Source: Gammaproteobacteria bacterium | GTDB lineage: Bacteria; Pseudomonadota; Gammaproteobacteria; UBA4575 | Length of the DNA stretch: 64,000 nucleotides | Assembly: GCA_014075255.1 (NCBI GenBank) | Contig: CP046178.1 | Coordinates: forward strand, 134,001-198,000 | Reading direction: 5' to 3' | Part shown: piece after piece, positions 29,626 to 40,252 of the stretch | Numbering within the stretch: the stretch's first letter is position 1 | How the letters are laid out: each line of letters begins with the position of its first letter | Notes under the pieces: model-generated | Seen by the model: the letters and a program-made list of their open reading frames with translations, nothing else | Told to the model about the DNA's origin: nothing | Databases searched by the model: none | Translations under genes and position numbers: made by a program

Positions 29626-30207
29626 ATGCGTGAGCTTATCCTTGCATCCGGCTCAAGTCGTCGGCATTCATTGATCAATAAACTCAATCTAGAGTATCGT
29701 GTATCTGCGCCAAATATCGATGAAGGTGTAATGAATGGCGAGACACCTACAAAATATGTATGCAGAATGGCGCGAAATAAAGCATTGGCGGTTTTTGAAA
29801 TGTGCGCGACTAATCAAGTGGTTTTGGCCGCCGACACTATTATTTCATTGCATGAGGAAATTATTGGTAAGCCAGAAAATATTCAACACGCAAAAAACAT
29901 ATTACAAAAATTATCTGCAGTTGAGCATGAAGTGTTAACTGCACTATGTCTTAAAACACTAGATGATGAGTATGAGGTGATGGTGGCAACCAGAGTTAAA
30001 TTTAGACAACTTACCATTGGTGAAATAGATGCCTATTGTTCAACGGATGAACCTTATGATAAGGCTGGTGCATATGCCATTCAGGGTTTAGCGTCTTCAT
30101 TTGTTGAATATATATCTGGAAGTTATACCAATGTTATAGGTTTGCCGTTGTCGGATTTGTGCCGCCTTCTAAAACAATCTAATTTGTATAATTTTGATGA
30201 TGTCTAA
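29626..30207 (+). CDS. maf: Maf-family nucleoside triphosphate pyrophosphatase
   Basis: House-cleaning enzyme that hydrolyses non-canonical or excess dTTP/UTP-type nucleotides to monophosphates. The 193 residues begin LILASGSSRRHSLINKLNL (the canonical LASxSPRR motif, here SSRR). VVLAADTIISLHEEIIGKPEN carries the catalytic Asp, and YCSTDEPYDKAGAYAIQGLAS is the substrate loop. The dTTP/UTP subgroup (YhdE-like) fits the context next to rng. It is 17 bases after rlmH. Confidence 0.93.
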   Translation: MRELILASGSSRRHSLINKLNLEYRVSAPNIDEGVMNGETPTKYVCRMARNKALAVFEMCATNQVVLAADTIISLHEEIIGKPENIQHAKNILQKLSAVEHEVLTALCLKTLDDEYEVMVATRVKFRQLTIGEIDAYCSTDEPYDKAGAYAIQGLASSFVEYISGSYTNVIGLPLSDLCRLLKQSNLYNFDDV

Positions 30208-30229
30208 GTAAGACTGGGTACAATGAATA

Positions 30230-31735
30230 ATGAGTGAAGAAATTCTAATTAATGTAACCCCTCAGGAGACTAGAGTTGCGATCGTAGAGAATGGGGTATT
30301 ACAAGAAGTGCAAGTTGAAAGGGTTAGTAAGCAGGGCTTGGTTGGACATATATATAAAGGTTGTGTGAATCGAGTTATGCCAGGTATGGACGCAGCTTTT
30401 GTTGATATTGGGTTAACCAAAGCGGCCTTTATACATAGTTCCGATGTGGCTTTCCTGCCTAAAAGTTCTCGAGGACAACAAGCGGAAATAAGCCAGCCGG
30501 ATGAGACAATCCTTCAGTCACAAAACGATAATATTACGAAAATGTTGCACGAAGGCCAGCAGCTGTTAGTGCAAGTTGTAAAAGATCAGTTGGGAACAAA
30601 AGGTGCGCGCCTTACTACTAATATAACCTTGCCTTCACGCTATATGGTGTTATTGCCCTATTCACACGATGTTCGCCTTTCAACACGCATAGAAGATGAA
30701 GAAGAGCGTGAACGATTGACTACTACCACACAAAGTTTAGTTAATGAGCTTAATGCAAATTGTGGATGTATACTGCGTACTGCAGCGGAAGGGGTGGGCG
30801 AATCTGAATTAAGAAGAGATTTAAAGTTCTTACTTAATCTTTGGGCAACGATTGTCGATAAGGTGAATAAAGCATCATCAGTTGATGAGGTGTATTCCGA
30901 TCTCCCTCTGGCAGTGCGAACCTTAAGAGATCTTTCGGTAGATGATATTGAAATTATTAGAATAGATTCACGCATAACATTTGATACTGTAAAAGAGTTT
31001 TCTGAAAAATTAGTTCCAGAGCTATCTGATTGTGTGACTAGGTATTCAGGAAATCGGCCTATATTTGATCTATATTCAATTGAAGATGAATTGCAGAAAG
31101 CTCTACATAGAAAAGTAACGCTTAAGTCTGGAGGGTATTTAATATTCGATCAGACTGAAGCTATGACAACGATTGATATTAATACAGGTGGATTTGTTGG
31201 GCATCGGAATTTAGAAGAGACAATATACAAAACAAATCTTGAAGCAGCGCAAGCTATTGCAAGACAACTTAGATTACGAAATCTTGGGGGTATCATCATT
31301 ATCGACTTCATCGATATGGATGATGTTGAACATAAACGTCAAGTCATACGTGTATTTGAAAAATCCTTAGATAAGGATCGTGCCAAAAGCCAAGTATGCG
31401 AAGTTTCACCTTTAGGCTTAGTTGAAATGACGCGCAAACGAACACGAGAGAGCCTGGAACATATTCTGTGTGAACCGTGCGCAACTTGTTCAGGGCGTGG
31501 CTATATTAAAACAGCTGAGACAGTTTGTTTTGAGCTTTTTCGTGAAATTATGCGTGAAGCAAGGCAATATGAGACGAACGAATTGCTGGTTTTGGCGTCT
31601 CAACCAGTAGTGGATTTATTATTGGATGAGGAGTCAACAAGCCTGGCAGAATTGGAAGATTATATTGGCAAGACCATTAAACTGCAGGTGGAATCACTCT
31701 ATTCTCAAGAGCAATTTGATGTGGTTCCCCTATAA
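30230..31735 (+). CDS. rng: Ribonuclease G
   Basis: Endoribonuclease of the RNase E/G family that processes the 16S rRNA 5' end and some mRNAs. The 501 residues carry an S1 domain inserted near the N-terminus (VGHIYKGCVNRVMPGMDAAFVDIG), an RNase H-like and 5'-sensor region, the DNase I-like catalytic domain with TTIDINTGGFVGHRN and IIIIDFIDMDD (metal-binding Asp residues), and the zinc-link EPCATCSGRGYI (CxxC, about 425). It lacks the long C-terminal scaffold of RNase E, which confirms RNase G. The order maf-rng-yhdP is standard. Confidence 0.96.
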   Translation: MSEEILINVTPQETRVAIVENGVLQEVQVERVSKQGLVGHIYKGCVNRVMPGMDAAFVDIGLTKAAFIHSSDVAFLPKSSRGQQAEISQPDETILQSQNDNITKMLHEGQQLLVQVVKDQLGTKGARLTTNITLPSRYMVLLPYSHDVRLSTRIEDEEERERLTTTTQSLVNELNANCGCILRTAAEGVGESELRRDLKFLLNLWATIVDKVNKASSVDEVYSDLPLAVRTLRDLSVDDIEIIRIDSRITFDTVKEFSEKLVPELSDCVTRYSGNRPIFDLYSIEDELQKALHRKVTLKSGGYLIFDQTEAMTTIDINTGGFVGHRNLEETIYKTNLEAAQAIARQLRLRNLGGIIIIDFIDMDDVEHKRQVIRVFEKSLDKDRAKSQVCEVSPLGLVEMTRKRTRESLEHILCEPCATCSGRGYIKTAETVCFELFREIMREARQYETNELLVLASQPVVDLLLDEESTSLAELEDYIGKTIKLQVESLYSQEQFDVVPL

Positions 31736-31775
31736 CTTATTTGTAGTCACTAATCTGTTTCGCTAAGTCATTTTT

Positions 31776-34700
31776 ATGCTACGTAAATTATTCCTAAGCG
31801 GCTGGTATATCCTAGTTGCAATATTAATATTGTTTGCGATTGTCATGAGTGTCGTGCGTGGTTATCCATCTATTTATCAACATTATTTGCCGGAAATTCA
31901 ACAGAATATTTCATCAATATTAGGTAAACCTGTGCATGTAGATTCTATTCGAATTGATTGGCACGGTATTACTCCACAAATTACAACACGGAACTTATCT
32001 ATTTTTGAAGATGATGATCGATATGATCAACTTCTAAATGTGGATAAAGCAATTATTTCAATCGATATCTTTAAAAGTATCGCAAGAAGTAAAGTAATAC
32101 TTAATCAATTAACATTTGTGGGCGGTAATCTTGAAGCGATTCGCACAGAAGATGAAAGAATTCTATTAAATGGAATTGATATTAGCGAAAGATTGGCAGA
32201 ACGCAAAAAGTTAAATCAGAGTAATAAGCTAAAAATTAATTTATTAAATAGTTCAATCTCAATCATTGATGAAGTAAAAAAGTTAGACTACTTTTTTGAT
32301 CGTGTAGATGTGGAGCTCAAGTTTTCAGGCGATCACTTTAAGGTTTCTTCAAGGTTCATGCTACCGAAAACTTTAGGTGATTCGCTTATTTTAAGTGCAG
32401 ATATTCGAGACTTGGATAAAGGTTTTAAAAACATAAAAGGCAAACTTTATAGTAAAGGCGACAATATAAATTTAGAGCTGTTGAATGACTTTTTTCCAAA
32501 ACTTCAAGTTGGTATACACAATGGTGTTTCAGATTTTCAGGTGTGGGGTAATTTTAATTCTTTAAAACAGCGCACATTTGTTGGTAGATTAGGTCTGGAT
32601 GATCTGGTGTATAAAGATATTGAGGTGCCCATAAAAAATGTTGTTGTAAACGAAGAAATCATATCTATTGATACAGGTTTTAAGTTTCAAGGAGATATAG
32701 AAGATTGGCGGTTCGCATTAAATGATGTAAGTATTAAAACAGCTACAAATGAATGGCCTGGCAAACAATATGAATTTAGTTGTGTAGATTGTGGCCAACA
32801 AAATTTTACTATATCAGCGGCACTGGATTATATGGATACAGATCAGTTGCTTTCTACCTTGCAACATTTTCCATTTATTGTTGAGCGCTTAAATGATGTG
32901 CTAGATAAAATAGAAATTCATGGTGTATTGAATGCATCACAACTATCAGCGCAATTTAATAATAATCGACTAACAAAATATGCTTATAGATCATCATTAC
33001 AACAAGCAAATATCTCTATTCCAGCGCAAGGCATTACGGTTACTTCGATAGTAGGAGAGGTAATGGGTGATCATCGTAAGGGTGAAATTAATTTAACTTG
33101 TGATTCCCTAGGTTTAAAGATAGATAAAATTTTAAGTCAGACGCTGCATAATCAAATTCTAAGAGGGACAGTACATTGGCAGCATATTGATGGCAACGTA
33201 TTGCTGGCAATGCAAGAATTGATAGTGGGATCGAATGAGATGGTTGCAAATTTGCAAGGCATTTTGCAAATTATTGAAAATAAACCTTATGTAGATATTC
33301 AAATTAATGTTCCTCATGTAAAAGCTGAAACGATTAAGCAATATTTCCCATATAAGAGAATGAAACCAAAGCTTTCTAGATGGTTAAGCGAAAGCATTGA
33401 AGAAGGAACACTTAAAGATGGAAAATTATTATTCCATGGTAATCCGAAAAATTTTCCATTTAAAAATAAACCTGGAAGGTTTGAGATTAGTGCAAAAATT
33501 GAAAATGGTGTATTGGCCTATCGTCCAAATTGGCCGGTAGCAAGTGATATTATTGCTAATTTAGAAATTAAAAATAATTACCTAGAAGTAAGTGCAAGGC
33601 AAGGTACGATACTGGATTCATCAATAACTCGAGTGCACGCATATATTAATGATTTAAAGTTACCAAGATTAATACTTAATGGTAACGCAGCTGGGCCAGC
33701 CAGTAATATACTGCAATTCTTGCAACAGTCTTCTATCCTTCCAGAGGATAGTAAGGTAATAAAACATATAACTGCTAGCGGAAATACTAAACTTGATTTG
33801 GACCTTTCTTTAACGCTCACTAAAAAGTTAGAAAAGCAGATATTGGTGGGAGGTGTCGTCGAGTTTGTAAATGCTGGTCTGACGGTAAATGCATTATCAC
33901 TTCCATTTACAGATCTAAATGGAAAGTTAAGTTTTGACAAGAGTGGTGCAGAAGGAAGTGGCTTAAGTGCAATGCTATATGGCGCACCAATAATTGCTAA
34001 TGCAAGAAAAGAAAATAGTGGGCGCACATTGTTATCTGTATCGGGTGATTTTGATCTTGATACTTATTTTTCATCCAATTATTCAAAGTTTAATAAGTAT
34101 ATTAAGGGTATTGCGCCTGTTTCGGCACAAATTAATATTCCCCGTTTTGGTAAGAACAATACTGACAAGACATTGCTTGTTAATATTGATAGTGATTTGT
34201 ATGGTGCGACTACACTTCTTCCGGAGCCGTTTAAAAAAGCATTTGATGAGTCGAAAAATATTTCTATTCAAACCAGGCATCCACATGGCTTAAGTAGCGA
34301 AATATTTGCTAGTTTAGAAAACCAAGTTTTCATGCAGGCGATTATCGATAAAAATACCAGCGAGTTATCTAGCATGGAGCTGCGGATGGGCAATAAGCAG
34401 TTTAATTTACCTGAAGAGGGTGTAAAGATCTCAGGAAGGATGAATAACTTTAATATTTCCGATTGGAGAGAGCTCATGCAATCTGAGGAAGATCATTCCA
34501 TCGAAGTTAAAGAGATTGATATATTTGTTAATAGTGCAATGCTAGGAGGCTTGAATCTAGAAAATGTTGATTTTCATGCCACAAAAAACACGCAGTTCTG
34601 GGTGGGCGATATTATCTCGTCAGTAGCTAAAGGTAAATTTGAATATCCTATTGACGCCAAAAGCGGCAGTGTAGCTACTGCAAACTTTGATTATTTGCGA

Positions 34701-35687
34701 TTTAAATCTAAACAAAAAATATTACCATCATCGAAGTCTACTCAATTAGATCCACGCACTTTACCTGCCCTAGTCGTTAATGCAAAAGAGTTCGAGTATA
34801 AGGATGCTGTATTTAATGGTGTTAGTTTAAAGACAAAGCCATCGGCTAATGGGCTTACGATAGATTCATTGCAAGGTAGTGGTCGAGAGTTACAAGTTTC
34901 TGCTAATGGTATATGGGCAGTTGATACAGAGAATATGCAAGAAACAAAACTTACTATAAGATTAGTTTCACAAAATTTGCAAAATTCACTTGCAGGTTTA
35001 GGTTTTGGAAGTTCAGTTTCGGGTGGAGAAGGTGGTGTAGTAGCTAATTTTACATGGCCTAAAGCGCCATACCAGTTTTCATTAGAATCGGTCACTGGGG
35101 ATGCAAATCTTAGATTTAAAGATGGCGCTATTTCTTCAGTTGAGCCAGGTGGTGCAGGGCGATTAGTCGGCTTATTCAATTTTGGTGAAATATCAAAGCG
35201 TTTGTCTTTAGATTTTACTGATTTTTTCTCGAAAGGATATGCATTTGAAAAAATACGTGGCGATTTAAAATTTGAAAATGCAAATTTAACGACCGAAAAT
35301 TTAAAAATCAATGGACCTTCAGCAGATTTATTAATTCAAGGCCGTACGGGTATTGAAGCTCAAGACTATGACCAAGTGGTAACCGTGACGCCTCATGTTA
35401 GTGGAGGCTTGCCCTGGATTGGTTTAGCGGTGGGTGGGCCGTTAGGTGCAGTAGGAGTGCTCGTCGGTGAGAAAATTGCAAAATCAATTGGTGTGGATGT
35501 GAATAAAGTTACTGAAGTTAAATACACTATGAAGGGTAGCTGGCAAGAGCCAGTTATTGAGCCAATAGCTCAGAAAATTGCAGAAAAAAAATCTGTCCCA
35601 CAAGTTCAAGGCCAGCCGTCACCTGATTCAATACCACGAATAGCGCCTGCGCAAATAGAGCCAAATACAAATCGAATAGAACCCTAG
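31776..35687 (+). CDS. yhdP: YhdP-family AsmA-like envelope protein
   Basis: Very long (1303 residues) inner-membrane-anchored protein spanning the periplasm. One N-terminal transmembrane helix (GWYILVAILILFAIVMSVV, about residues 9-30) precedes a DUF3971 region and repetitive beta-rich segments like those of AsmA/VPS13-type lipid-bridge proteins. The C-terminal AsmA-like part shows YQFSLESVTGDANLRFKDGA (about 1105), NFGEISKRLSLDFTDFFSKG and the conserved SGGLPWIGLAVGGPLGAVG. E. coli YhdP helps move phospholipid to the outer membrane. A Pro/Gln-rich tail ends the protein. It is 40 bases after rng. Confidence 0.92.
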   Translation: MLRKLFLSGWYILVAILILFAIVMSVVRGYPSIYQHYLPEIQQNISSILGKPVHVDSIRIDWHGITPQITTRNLSIFEDDDRYDQLLNVDKAIISIDIFKSIARSKVILNQLTFVGGNLEAIRTEDERILLNGIDISERLAERKKLNQSNKLKINLLNSSISIIDEVKKLDYFFDRVDVELKFSGDHFKVSSRFMLPKTLGDSLILSADIRDLDKGFKNIKGKLYSKGDNINLELLNDFFPKLQVGIHNGVSDFQVWGNFNSLKQRTFVGRLGLDDLVYKDIEVPIKNVVVNEEIISIDTGFKFQGDIEDWRFALNDVSIKTATNEWPGKQYEFSCVDCGQQNFTISAALDYMDTDQLLSTLQHFPFIVERLNDVLDKIEIHGVLNASQLSAQFNNNRLTKYAYRSSLQQANISIPAQGITVTSIVGEVMGDHRKGEINLTCDSLGLKIDKILSQTLHNQILRGTVHWQHIDGNVLLAMQELIVGSNEMVANLQGILQIIENKPYVDIQINVPHVKAETIKQYFPYKRMKPKLSRWLSESIEEGTLKDGKLLFHGNPKNFPFKNKPGRFEISAKIENGVLAYRPNWPVASDIIANLEIKNNYLEVSARQGTILDSSITRVHAYINDLKLPRLILNGNAAGPASNILQFLQQSSILPEDSKVIKHITASGNTKLDLDLSLTLTKKLEKQILVGGVVEFVNAGLTVNALSLPFTDLNGKLSFDKSGAEGSGLSAMLYGAPIIANARKENSGRTLLSVSGDFDLDTYFSSNYSKFNKYIKGIAPVSAQINIPRFGKNNTDKTLLVNIDSDLYGATTLLPEPFKKAFDESKNISIQTRHPHGLSSEIFASLENQVFMQAIIDKNTSELSSMELRMGNKQFNLPEEGVKISGRMNNFNISDWRELMQSEEDHSIEVKEIDIFVNSAMLGGLNLENVDFHATKNTQFWVGDIISSVAKGKFEYPIDAKSGSVATANFDYLRFKSKQKILPSSKSTQLDPRTLPALVVNAKEFEYKDAVFNGVSLKTKPSANGLTIDSLQGSGRELQVSANGIWAVDTENMQETKLTIRLVSQNLQNSLAGLGFGSSVSGGEGGVVANFTWPKAPYQFSLESVTGDANLRFKDGAISSVEPGGAGRLVGLFNFGEISKRLSLDFTDFFSKGYAFEKIRGDLKFENANLTTENLKINGPSADLLIQGRTGIEAQDYDQVVTVTPHVSGGLPWIGLAVGGPLGAVGVLVGEKIAKSIGVDVNKVTEVKYTMKGSWQEPVIEPIAQKIAEKKSVPQVQGQPSPDSIPRIAPAQIEPNTNRIEP

Positions 35688-35802
35688 AGGTCTTTCACAG
35701 ATTTGTATTAGTGGTTTGCTTATATCTCTACTTTAATAGACTGGATTAATGGCAGGTTATGCGATAATGCATCAATCATTAGCAAATCGGTTTTAAAGTA
35801 TT

Positions 35803-36618
35803 TTGAGTAAAGTAGCAGCAATCCAAATGGCATCTGGACCTAATGTGGATGCAAATCTACATGAGGCCGGTCGGTTAATTTCTCAAGCAGCAGTAGCAGG
35901 CGCTGAACTCATTGTACTACCAGAAAATTTTGCCATTATGGGCATTGAAGAAAGTGACAAAGTAGCAGTACGTGAAGCACACGGTAATGGACCTATTCAA
36001 ACGTTTTTATCTGATCAAGCGAAGCAGCATAATGCATGGATAGTGGGAGGTACGGTACCTTTGGAATGTGAGGATCCAAATAAAATCCTTGCTGCTTGTC
36101 TGGTCTATGACAATAAGGGAAATTTTGTTGAGCGTTATGACAAGATACACATGTTTGATGTTGATTTAGTGGATACGGGTGAAAAATATATCGAATCAGA
36201 AACCATTGAATATGGCAGTCTTGATTTAAAAGTAGTTGATTCACCATTTGGAAAAATTGGTTTGGCTGTTTGTTATGATTTGCGTTTTCCAGAATTATTT
36301 AGAGGTCTATTGGATCTTGGTGCTGAGCTAATAGTGTTGCCTGCAGCATTTACCGCTGCCACCGGTAAAGCGCATTGGGAAAGTTTGCTTAGAGCGCGCG
36401 CAATTGAAAACTTAACGTATATTGTTGCAGCTGGTCAGGGTGGCTATCATTTAAATGGTCGTGCAACCCATGGTGATAGTATGATCATTGATCCTTGGGG
36501 AGCGATATTAAACCGTATAGAACATGGTGCCGGTTTTACCCTTGCAGAAATTAATCTTGATTATTTGCAATCAAGACGAAAAACATTTCCGTGCATTCAA
36601 CATAGAAGAATGACTTAA
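35803..36618 (+). CDS. Carbon-nitrogen hydrolase, Nit1/deaminated-glutathione-amidase-like
   Basis: Nitrilase-superfamily amidase of 271 residues. The Glu-Lys-Cys triad is visible: Glu in LIVLPENFAIMG (about 45), Lys in RYDKIHMFDVDL (about 113) and Cys157 in LAVCYDLRFPELF. The RFPELFRGLLDLGAE and AFTAATGKAHWESLLRARAIEN stretches match the Nit1/NIT2-like subgroup, whose members repair deaminated glutathione. It starts with TTG at 35803 (MSKVAAIQMASGPN). The yhdP-nit-tldD order is conserved in Pseudomonas. The exact substrate is inferred from the subgroup. Confidence 0.88.
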   Translation: MSKVAAIQMASGPNVDANLHEAGRLISQAAVAGAELIVLPENFAIMGIEESDKVAVREAHGNGPIQTFLSDQAKQHNAWIVGGTVPLECEDPNKILAACLVYDNKGNFVERYDKIHMFDVDLVDTGEKYIESETIEYGSLDLKVVDSPFGKIGLAVCYDLRFPELFRGLLDLGAELIVLPAAFTAATGKAHWESLLRARAIENLTYIVAAGQGGYHLNGRATHGDSMIIDPWGAILNRIEHGAGFTLAEINLDYLQSRRKTFPCIQHRRMT

Positions 36619-36676
36619 AATAATTCATAACAAATAATGAAATGGTTTTTTAACTTTTCAATTTAGTAAATATATT

Positions 36677-38119
36677 ATGCACAATTCTCTAGAGCTTGCG
36701 AAAAGCAGCATCTTAGATCCTTCTGGCTTAGATGAATCTCATTTATCACAAGCCTTTTCGACATTATTAAACTCATCAGCTGATAGTGGTGATATTTATT
36801 TTCAAATGCGTAAGCATGAGGCGTGGTCATTAGAGGATGGTATTGTTAAAGACGCCAGCTACAATATAAGTCAGGGTGTTGGGATACGTGCAATCAAAGG
36901 TGATAAATCTGGATTCGCTTACTCCGATGAAATTGTTTTACCAGCTTTAATAGAATCTTGTAAAGCAGCGCGTGCCATTGCTAGAGGAAATCAAAATGGT
37001 CAAGTGCAAACTTGGAAATCTAACTCTGGCAATCAACTCTACATGCCAGATAATCCATTAGATTCGATCACTGAAGCTGACAAAGTTAATTTATTACGCT
37101 CACTCGATGCTTTAGCTCGCAAACAAGACGACCGTATTAAACAAGTGATGGCATCGATTGCAGGTACACATGAGATAATTTTAGTTGCAAATAGTGATGG
37201 CTCAATGGCGGCAGACATAAGGCCGTTAGTTAGATTAAATGTTTCAGTGATTGTTGAAGATAATGGTCGCTTGGAGCAGGGTAGCGCCGGTGGCGGTGGC
37301 CGCGTAGGTTATGACGTTTTTACTCAAGAAAATCATGCGCATTCATATGTACATGAAGCCGTGCGTATGGCGCTATTAAATTTAGAAGCTGTCGAAGCAC
37401 CAGCGGGAGAAATGGATATCGTCTTAGGTCCAGGTTGGCCAGGTGTATTGCTTCATGAAGCGATAGGTCATGGTTTAGAGGGAGACTTCACGCGTAAAGA
37501 GACTTCTGCATTTAGTGGCCGTATAGGCGAGCGAGTAGCAAGTAAAGGTGTAACCGTAGTGGATGACGGCACCTTGGAAAAACGTAGAGGTTCGCTAAGT
37601 ATCGATGATGAAGGTACAACGACACAATGTACGACATTAATAGAAGATGGAATATTGAAAGGCTTCATGCAAGATAAGCTTAATGCAAAGCTTTCAAACA
37701 CCGAGCCAACAGGTAATGGTAGGCGTGAATCTTATGCACATTTACCTATGCCACGTATGACCAATACCTATATGTTGGCTGGAGAACACGATCCTGGTGA
37801 AATAATAAGTTCTGTTGATTCCGGTTTTTATGCAGTGAATTTTGGCGGAGGGCAAGTAGATATTACTTCTGGAAAATTTGTTTTTTCTGCATCCGAAGCT
37901 TATTTAATTGAAAAAGGTAAGGTAACAAAACCAGTTAAAGGCGCAACCTTAATTGGTGATGGACCAGACGTTCTCACGCGCGTCAGCATGATAGGGAACG
38001 ACCTAAAGCTTGATGAAGGCGTAGGTACTTGCGGTAAAGAAGGCCAAAGTGTGCCTGTAGGGGTTGGGCAGCCCACTCTACGTATCGATGGCATTACGGT
38101 AGGCGGCACCTCTAAATAA
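36677..38119 (+). CDS. tldD: Metalloprotease TldD
   Basis: Zinc metallopeptidase subunit that, with PmbA/TldE, degrades unfolded peptides and matures microcin-like peptides. The 480 residues match the family. The active-site HExxxH is HEAIGH, beginning at about residue 260 within [16 protein letters not shown]. The N-terminal half has [20 protein letters not shown], and the C-terminal half [33 protein letters not shown] and the end [12 protein letters not shown]. Its partner gene pmbA follows after 21 bases. Confidence 0.97.
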   Translation: MHNSLELAKSSILDPSGLDESHLSQAFSTLLNSSADSGDIYFQMRKHEAWSLEDGIVKDASYNISQGVGIRAIKGDKSGFAYSDEIVLPALIESCKAARAIARGNQNGQVQTWKSNSGNQLYMPDNPLDSITEADKVNLLRSLDALARKQDDRIKQVMASIAGTHEIILVANSDGSMAADIRPLVRLNVSVIVEDNGRLEQGSAGGGGRVGYDVFTQENHAHSYVHEAVRMALLNLEAVEAPAGEMDIVLGPGWPGVLLHEAIGHGLEGDFTRKETSAFSGRIGERVASKGVTVVDDGTLEKRRGSLSIDDEGTTTQCTTLIEDGILKGFMQDKLNAKLSNTEPTGNGRRESYAHLPMPRMTNTYMLAGEHDPGEIISSVDSGFYAVNFGGGQVDITSGKFVFSASEAYLIEKGKVTKPVKGATLIGDGPDVLTRVSMIGNDLKLDEGVGTCGKEGQSVPVGVGQPTLRIDGITVGGTSK

Positions 38120-38140
38120 CAATTAACTGTAGTTACTTAA

Positions 38141-39478
38141 ATGAAAGTTCAACCGTCCCCATATACAAAAGATAAATTAGAAGACTTAGTCCAATCTTGT
38201 TTAGCTGAAGCTAAGCAACAAGGTGCAACAAGTGCTGAGGCAAGTATAAACGTTGAGCATGGTTTGTCTGTAACCGCACGTTTGGGTGAGGCAGAAACAT
38301 TGGAGCATCACAATGATCGCGGCTTAGGTATAACTATTTATATGGGCCAGAAAAAAGGTAGTGCTAGCACTACTGATTTTGAGCCTTCAGCAATAAAAGA
38401 TGCAGTAACAGCAGCCTGTAATATTGCTAGTTTTACTGAAGAAGATGATTGTGCAGGTTTGGCGGATGCCAAGCTTATGGCGACTGAGATGCAAGATTTA
38501 GAGCTTGATCATCCTTGGGGTATATCACCAGAAGAAGCACTTGAGGTGGCGATAGAGTGCGAAAATGCCGCGCGTGATGTTGATAAAATTTCAAATTCTG
38601 AAGGTGCTTCATTGACTACATCACGTGGCACTACGATTTACGCGAATTCACATAATTTTGTAGGTAGTTACAGCTCAACCCGGCACAACTTGTCTTGTGT
38701 TGTCATTGCAGAACAAGATGGCAATATGCAAAGAGATTATTGGTATGCAACTACACGTGATCCACAGCATCTAGATTCTGCGGAGAGTATTGGCAAAAAA
38801 GCGGCAGAGAGAACCGTAAGTCGACTTGGCTCACGTAAAATATCTACACAAACTACACCGGTAATTTTTGAAGCTAATATGGCGCGATCATTGTTATCGC
38901 ATTTTATTTCAGCGGTTAGTGGTAGCTCTTTATACCGCAAAGCCTCATTTTTGATTGATCACCTAGATAAGCAGGTTTTTTCTGATTCCATTACCATCAC
39001 TGAAGATCCATTTATTAGAAGTGGTTTTGGTAGTAGCTCATTTGATATGGAAGGAGTAGCAACAAAAGCACGCACGTTAGTTGAAAGTGGTGTGTTGAAA
39101 GGCTATGTCTTAAGTAGCTATTCAGCTAGAAAGCTAGCCATGCATACTACCGGCAATGCAGGTGGAGTGCATAATTTAGAGCTGCAAGCAGGCAAGAAAA
39201 ATTTAGATCAACTGGTTAATCAAATGCAAAAAGGGTTGTTAATAACAGAGTTGATTGGCCATGGAGTAAATACGGTAACGGGTGATTATTCGCGTGGAGC
39301 CGTAGGTTATTGGGTTGAGGATGGTGAAATACAATATCCAGTAGATGAGATTACCATTGCTGGAAATTTAAAGGATATGTATCAAAGTATTGTTGAAGTT
39401 GGTAATGATATAGATCGACGTAGCAATATAATTACACCGTCACTTTTAGTCGACAACATGATGGTTGCAGGCAGCTAG
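38141..39478 (+). CDS. pmbA: PmbA/TldE, partner of TldD
   Basis: Non-catalytic partner of the TldD/TldE heterodimeric protease. The 445-residue product has ASINVEHGLSVTARLGEAETLEHHNDRG (in part), YGQKKGSAS-type turn as YMGQKKGSASTTDF, FEANMARSLLSHFISAVSGSS (in part), and TGNAGGVHNLELQ. The HExxxH motif of TldD is absent, as expected. It converges on the DUF3108 gene with only eight bases between stops. Confidence 0.95.
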   Translation: MKVQPSPYTKDKLEDLVQSCLAEAKQQGATSAEASINVEHGLSVTARLGEAETLEHHNDRGLGITIYMGQKKGSASTTDFEPSAIKDAVTAACNIASFTEEDDCAGLADAKLMATEMQDLELDHPWGISPEEALEVAIECENAARDVDKISNSEGASLTTSRGTTIYANSHNFVGSYSSTRHNLSCVVIAEQDGNMQRDYWYATTRDPQHLDSAESIGKKAAERTVSRLGSRKISTQTTPVIFEANMARSLLSHFISAVSGSSLYRKASFLIDHLDKQVFSDSITITEDPFIRSGFGSSSFDMEGVATKARTLVESGVLKGYVLSSYSARKLAMHTTGNAGGVHNLELQAGKKNLDQLVNQMQKGLLITELIGHGVNTVTGDYSRGAVGYWVEDGEIQYPVDEITIAGNLKDMYQSIVEVGNDIDRRSNIITPSLLVDNMMVAGS

Positions 39479-39486
39479 ATAGATAA

Positions 39487-40242
39487 TTAATTTGAAGATT
39501 CTTCATTTAACCATTTAACGCTTGTGATTCGAATAGAGACATCTAATTTTTCATTTTCAAATTTATCCAACTTTACCGGTATATAATTAAGTTCTTCTGC
39601 GTACCATCCTAGGTAAGTGGTTTTTTTGTCATTATCTTTTTTGCGCACATATTTATTTGCGTTAAATTTTCCGATTTTTGTTTCAATTAATTCAGTACTT
39701 TCTAGTTGATATTTATATTCTTTAATTCTGCCTTTAGAAATTACTGAATAGATATTGGTAGACACATCTGCATCTGGTTCACGCATCAATAATAATTGAG
39801 CAGAGTAGTTATCAAAGGTGTATTCAGGGGCATCTAATTCATCATTTCTGCCTTTGTATTTAACTGCAACTTTGTTGTTATTCCAATCAAAAACGTAATG
39901 TTCGTTTCGATCTTTATCGCTATTTTTCATAACATGGGTGAATTCAACCGTATGGTAGTTATTGTCGATTAATTTTAAAATCGCACGATCAGTTACGACC
40001 TGATCGCCAAGAAATAGTGCTGCCATGCCTACAGGTTTGGTAATCGATTCATAAATTAGTTCGTCACCAACTTTTTTCAGGCTAACATTCATTTTACCAA
40101 CACGCATGGACCCTTTATGAACATCATATGTGGCTTCAAATTCTGGTGGTAGATTGCTTTCGTTGAGCACCGATGTCGGATTACTCCAAGCTGGTTGAGC
40201 CAAGATATATACAGCAATGAATGTAAGAATTATTTTTTCCAT
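39487..40242 (-). CDS. DUF3108 domain-containing exported protein
   Basis: 251-residue protein with a signal peptide (MEKIILTFIAVYILAQPAWS), predicted periplasmic. The body is beta-rich: FEATYDVHKGSMRVGKMNVSL, YESITKPVGMAAL, DRNEHYVFDWNNNKVAV, DNYSAQLLLM and YLGWYAEELNYIPVKLDKFE. These match the DUF3108 pattern, a family often found next to purN/purM in Gammaproteobacteria. Function is unknown. The fold may be an elongated beta-structure related to lipoprotein carriers, but this is not shown. It lies ten bases downstream of purN and is probably on the pur transcript. Confidence 0.85.
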   Translation of the reverse strand: MEKIILTFIAVYILAQPAWSNPTSVLNESNLPPEFEATYDVHKGSMRVGKMNVSLKKVGDELIYESITKPVGMAALFLGDQVVTDRAILKLIDNNYHTVEFTHVMKNSDKDRNEHYVFDWNNNKVAVKYKGRNDELDAPEYTFDNYSAQLLLMREPDADVSTNIYSVISKGRIKEYKYQLESTELIETKIGKFNANKYVRKKDNDKKTTYLGWYAEELNYIPVKLDKFENEKLDVSIRITSVKWLNEESSN

Positions 40243-40252
40243 TGTGAATCTT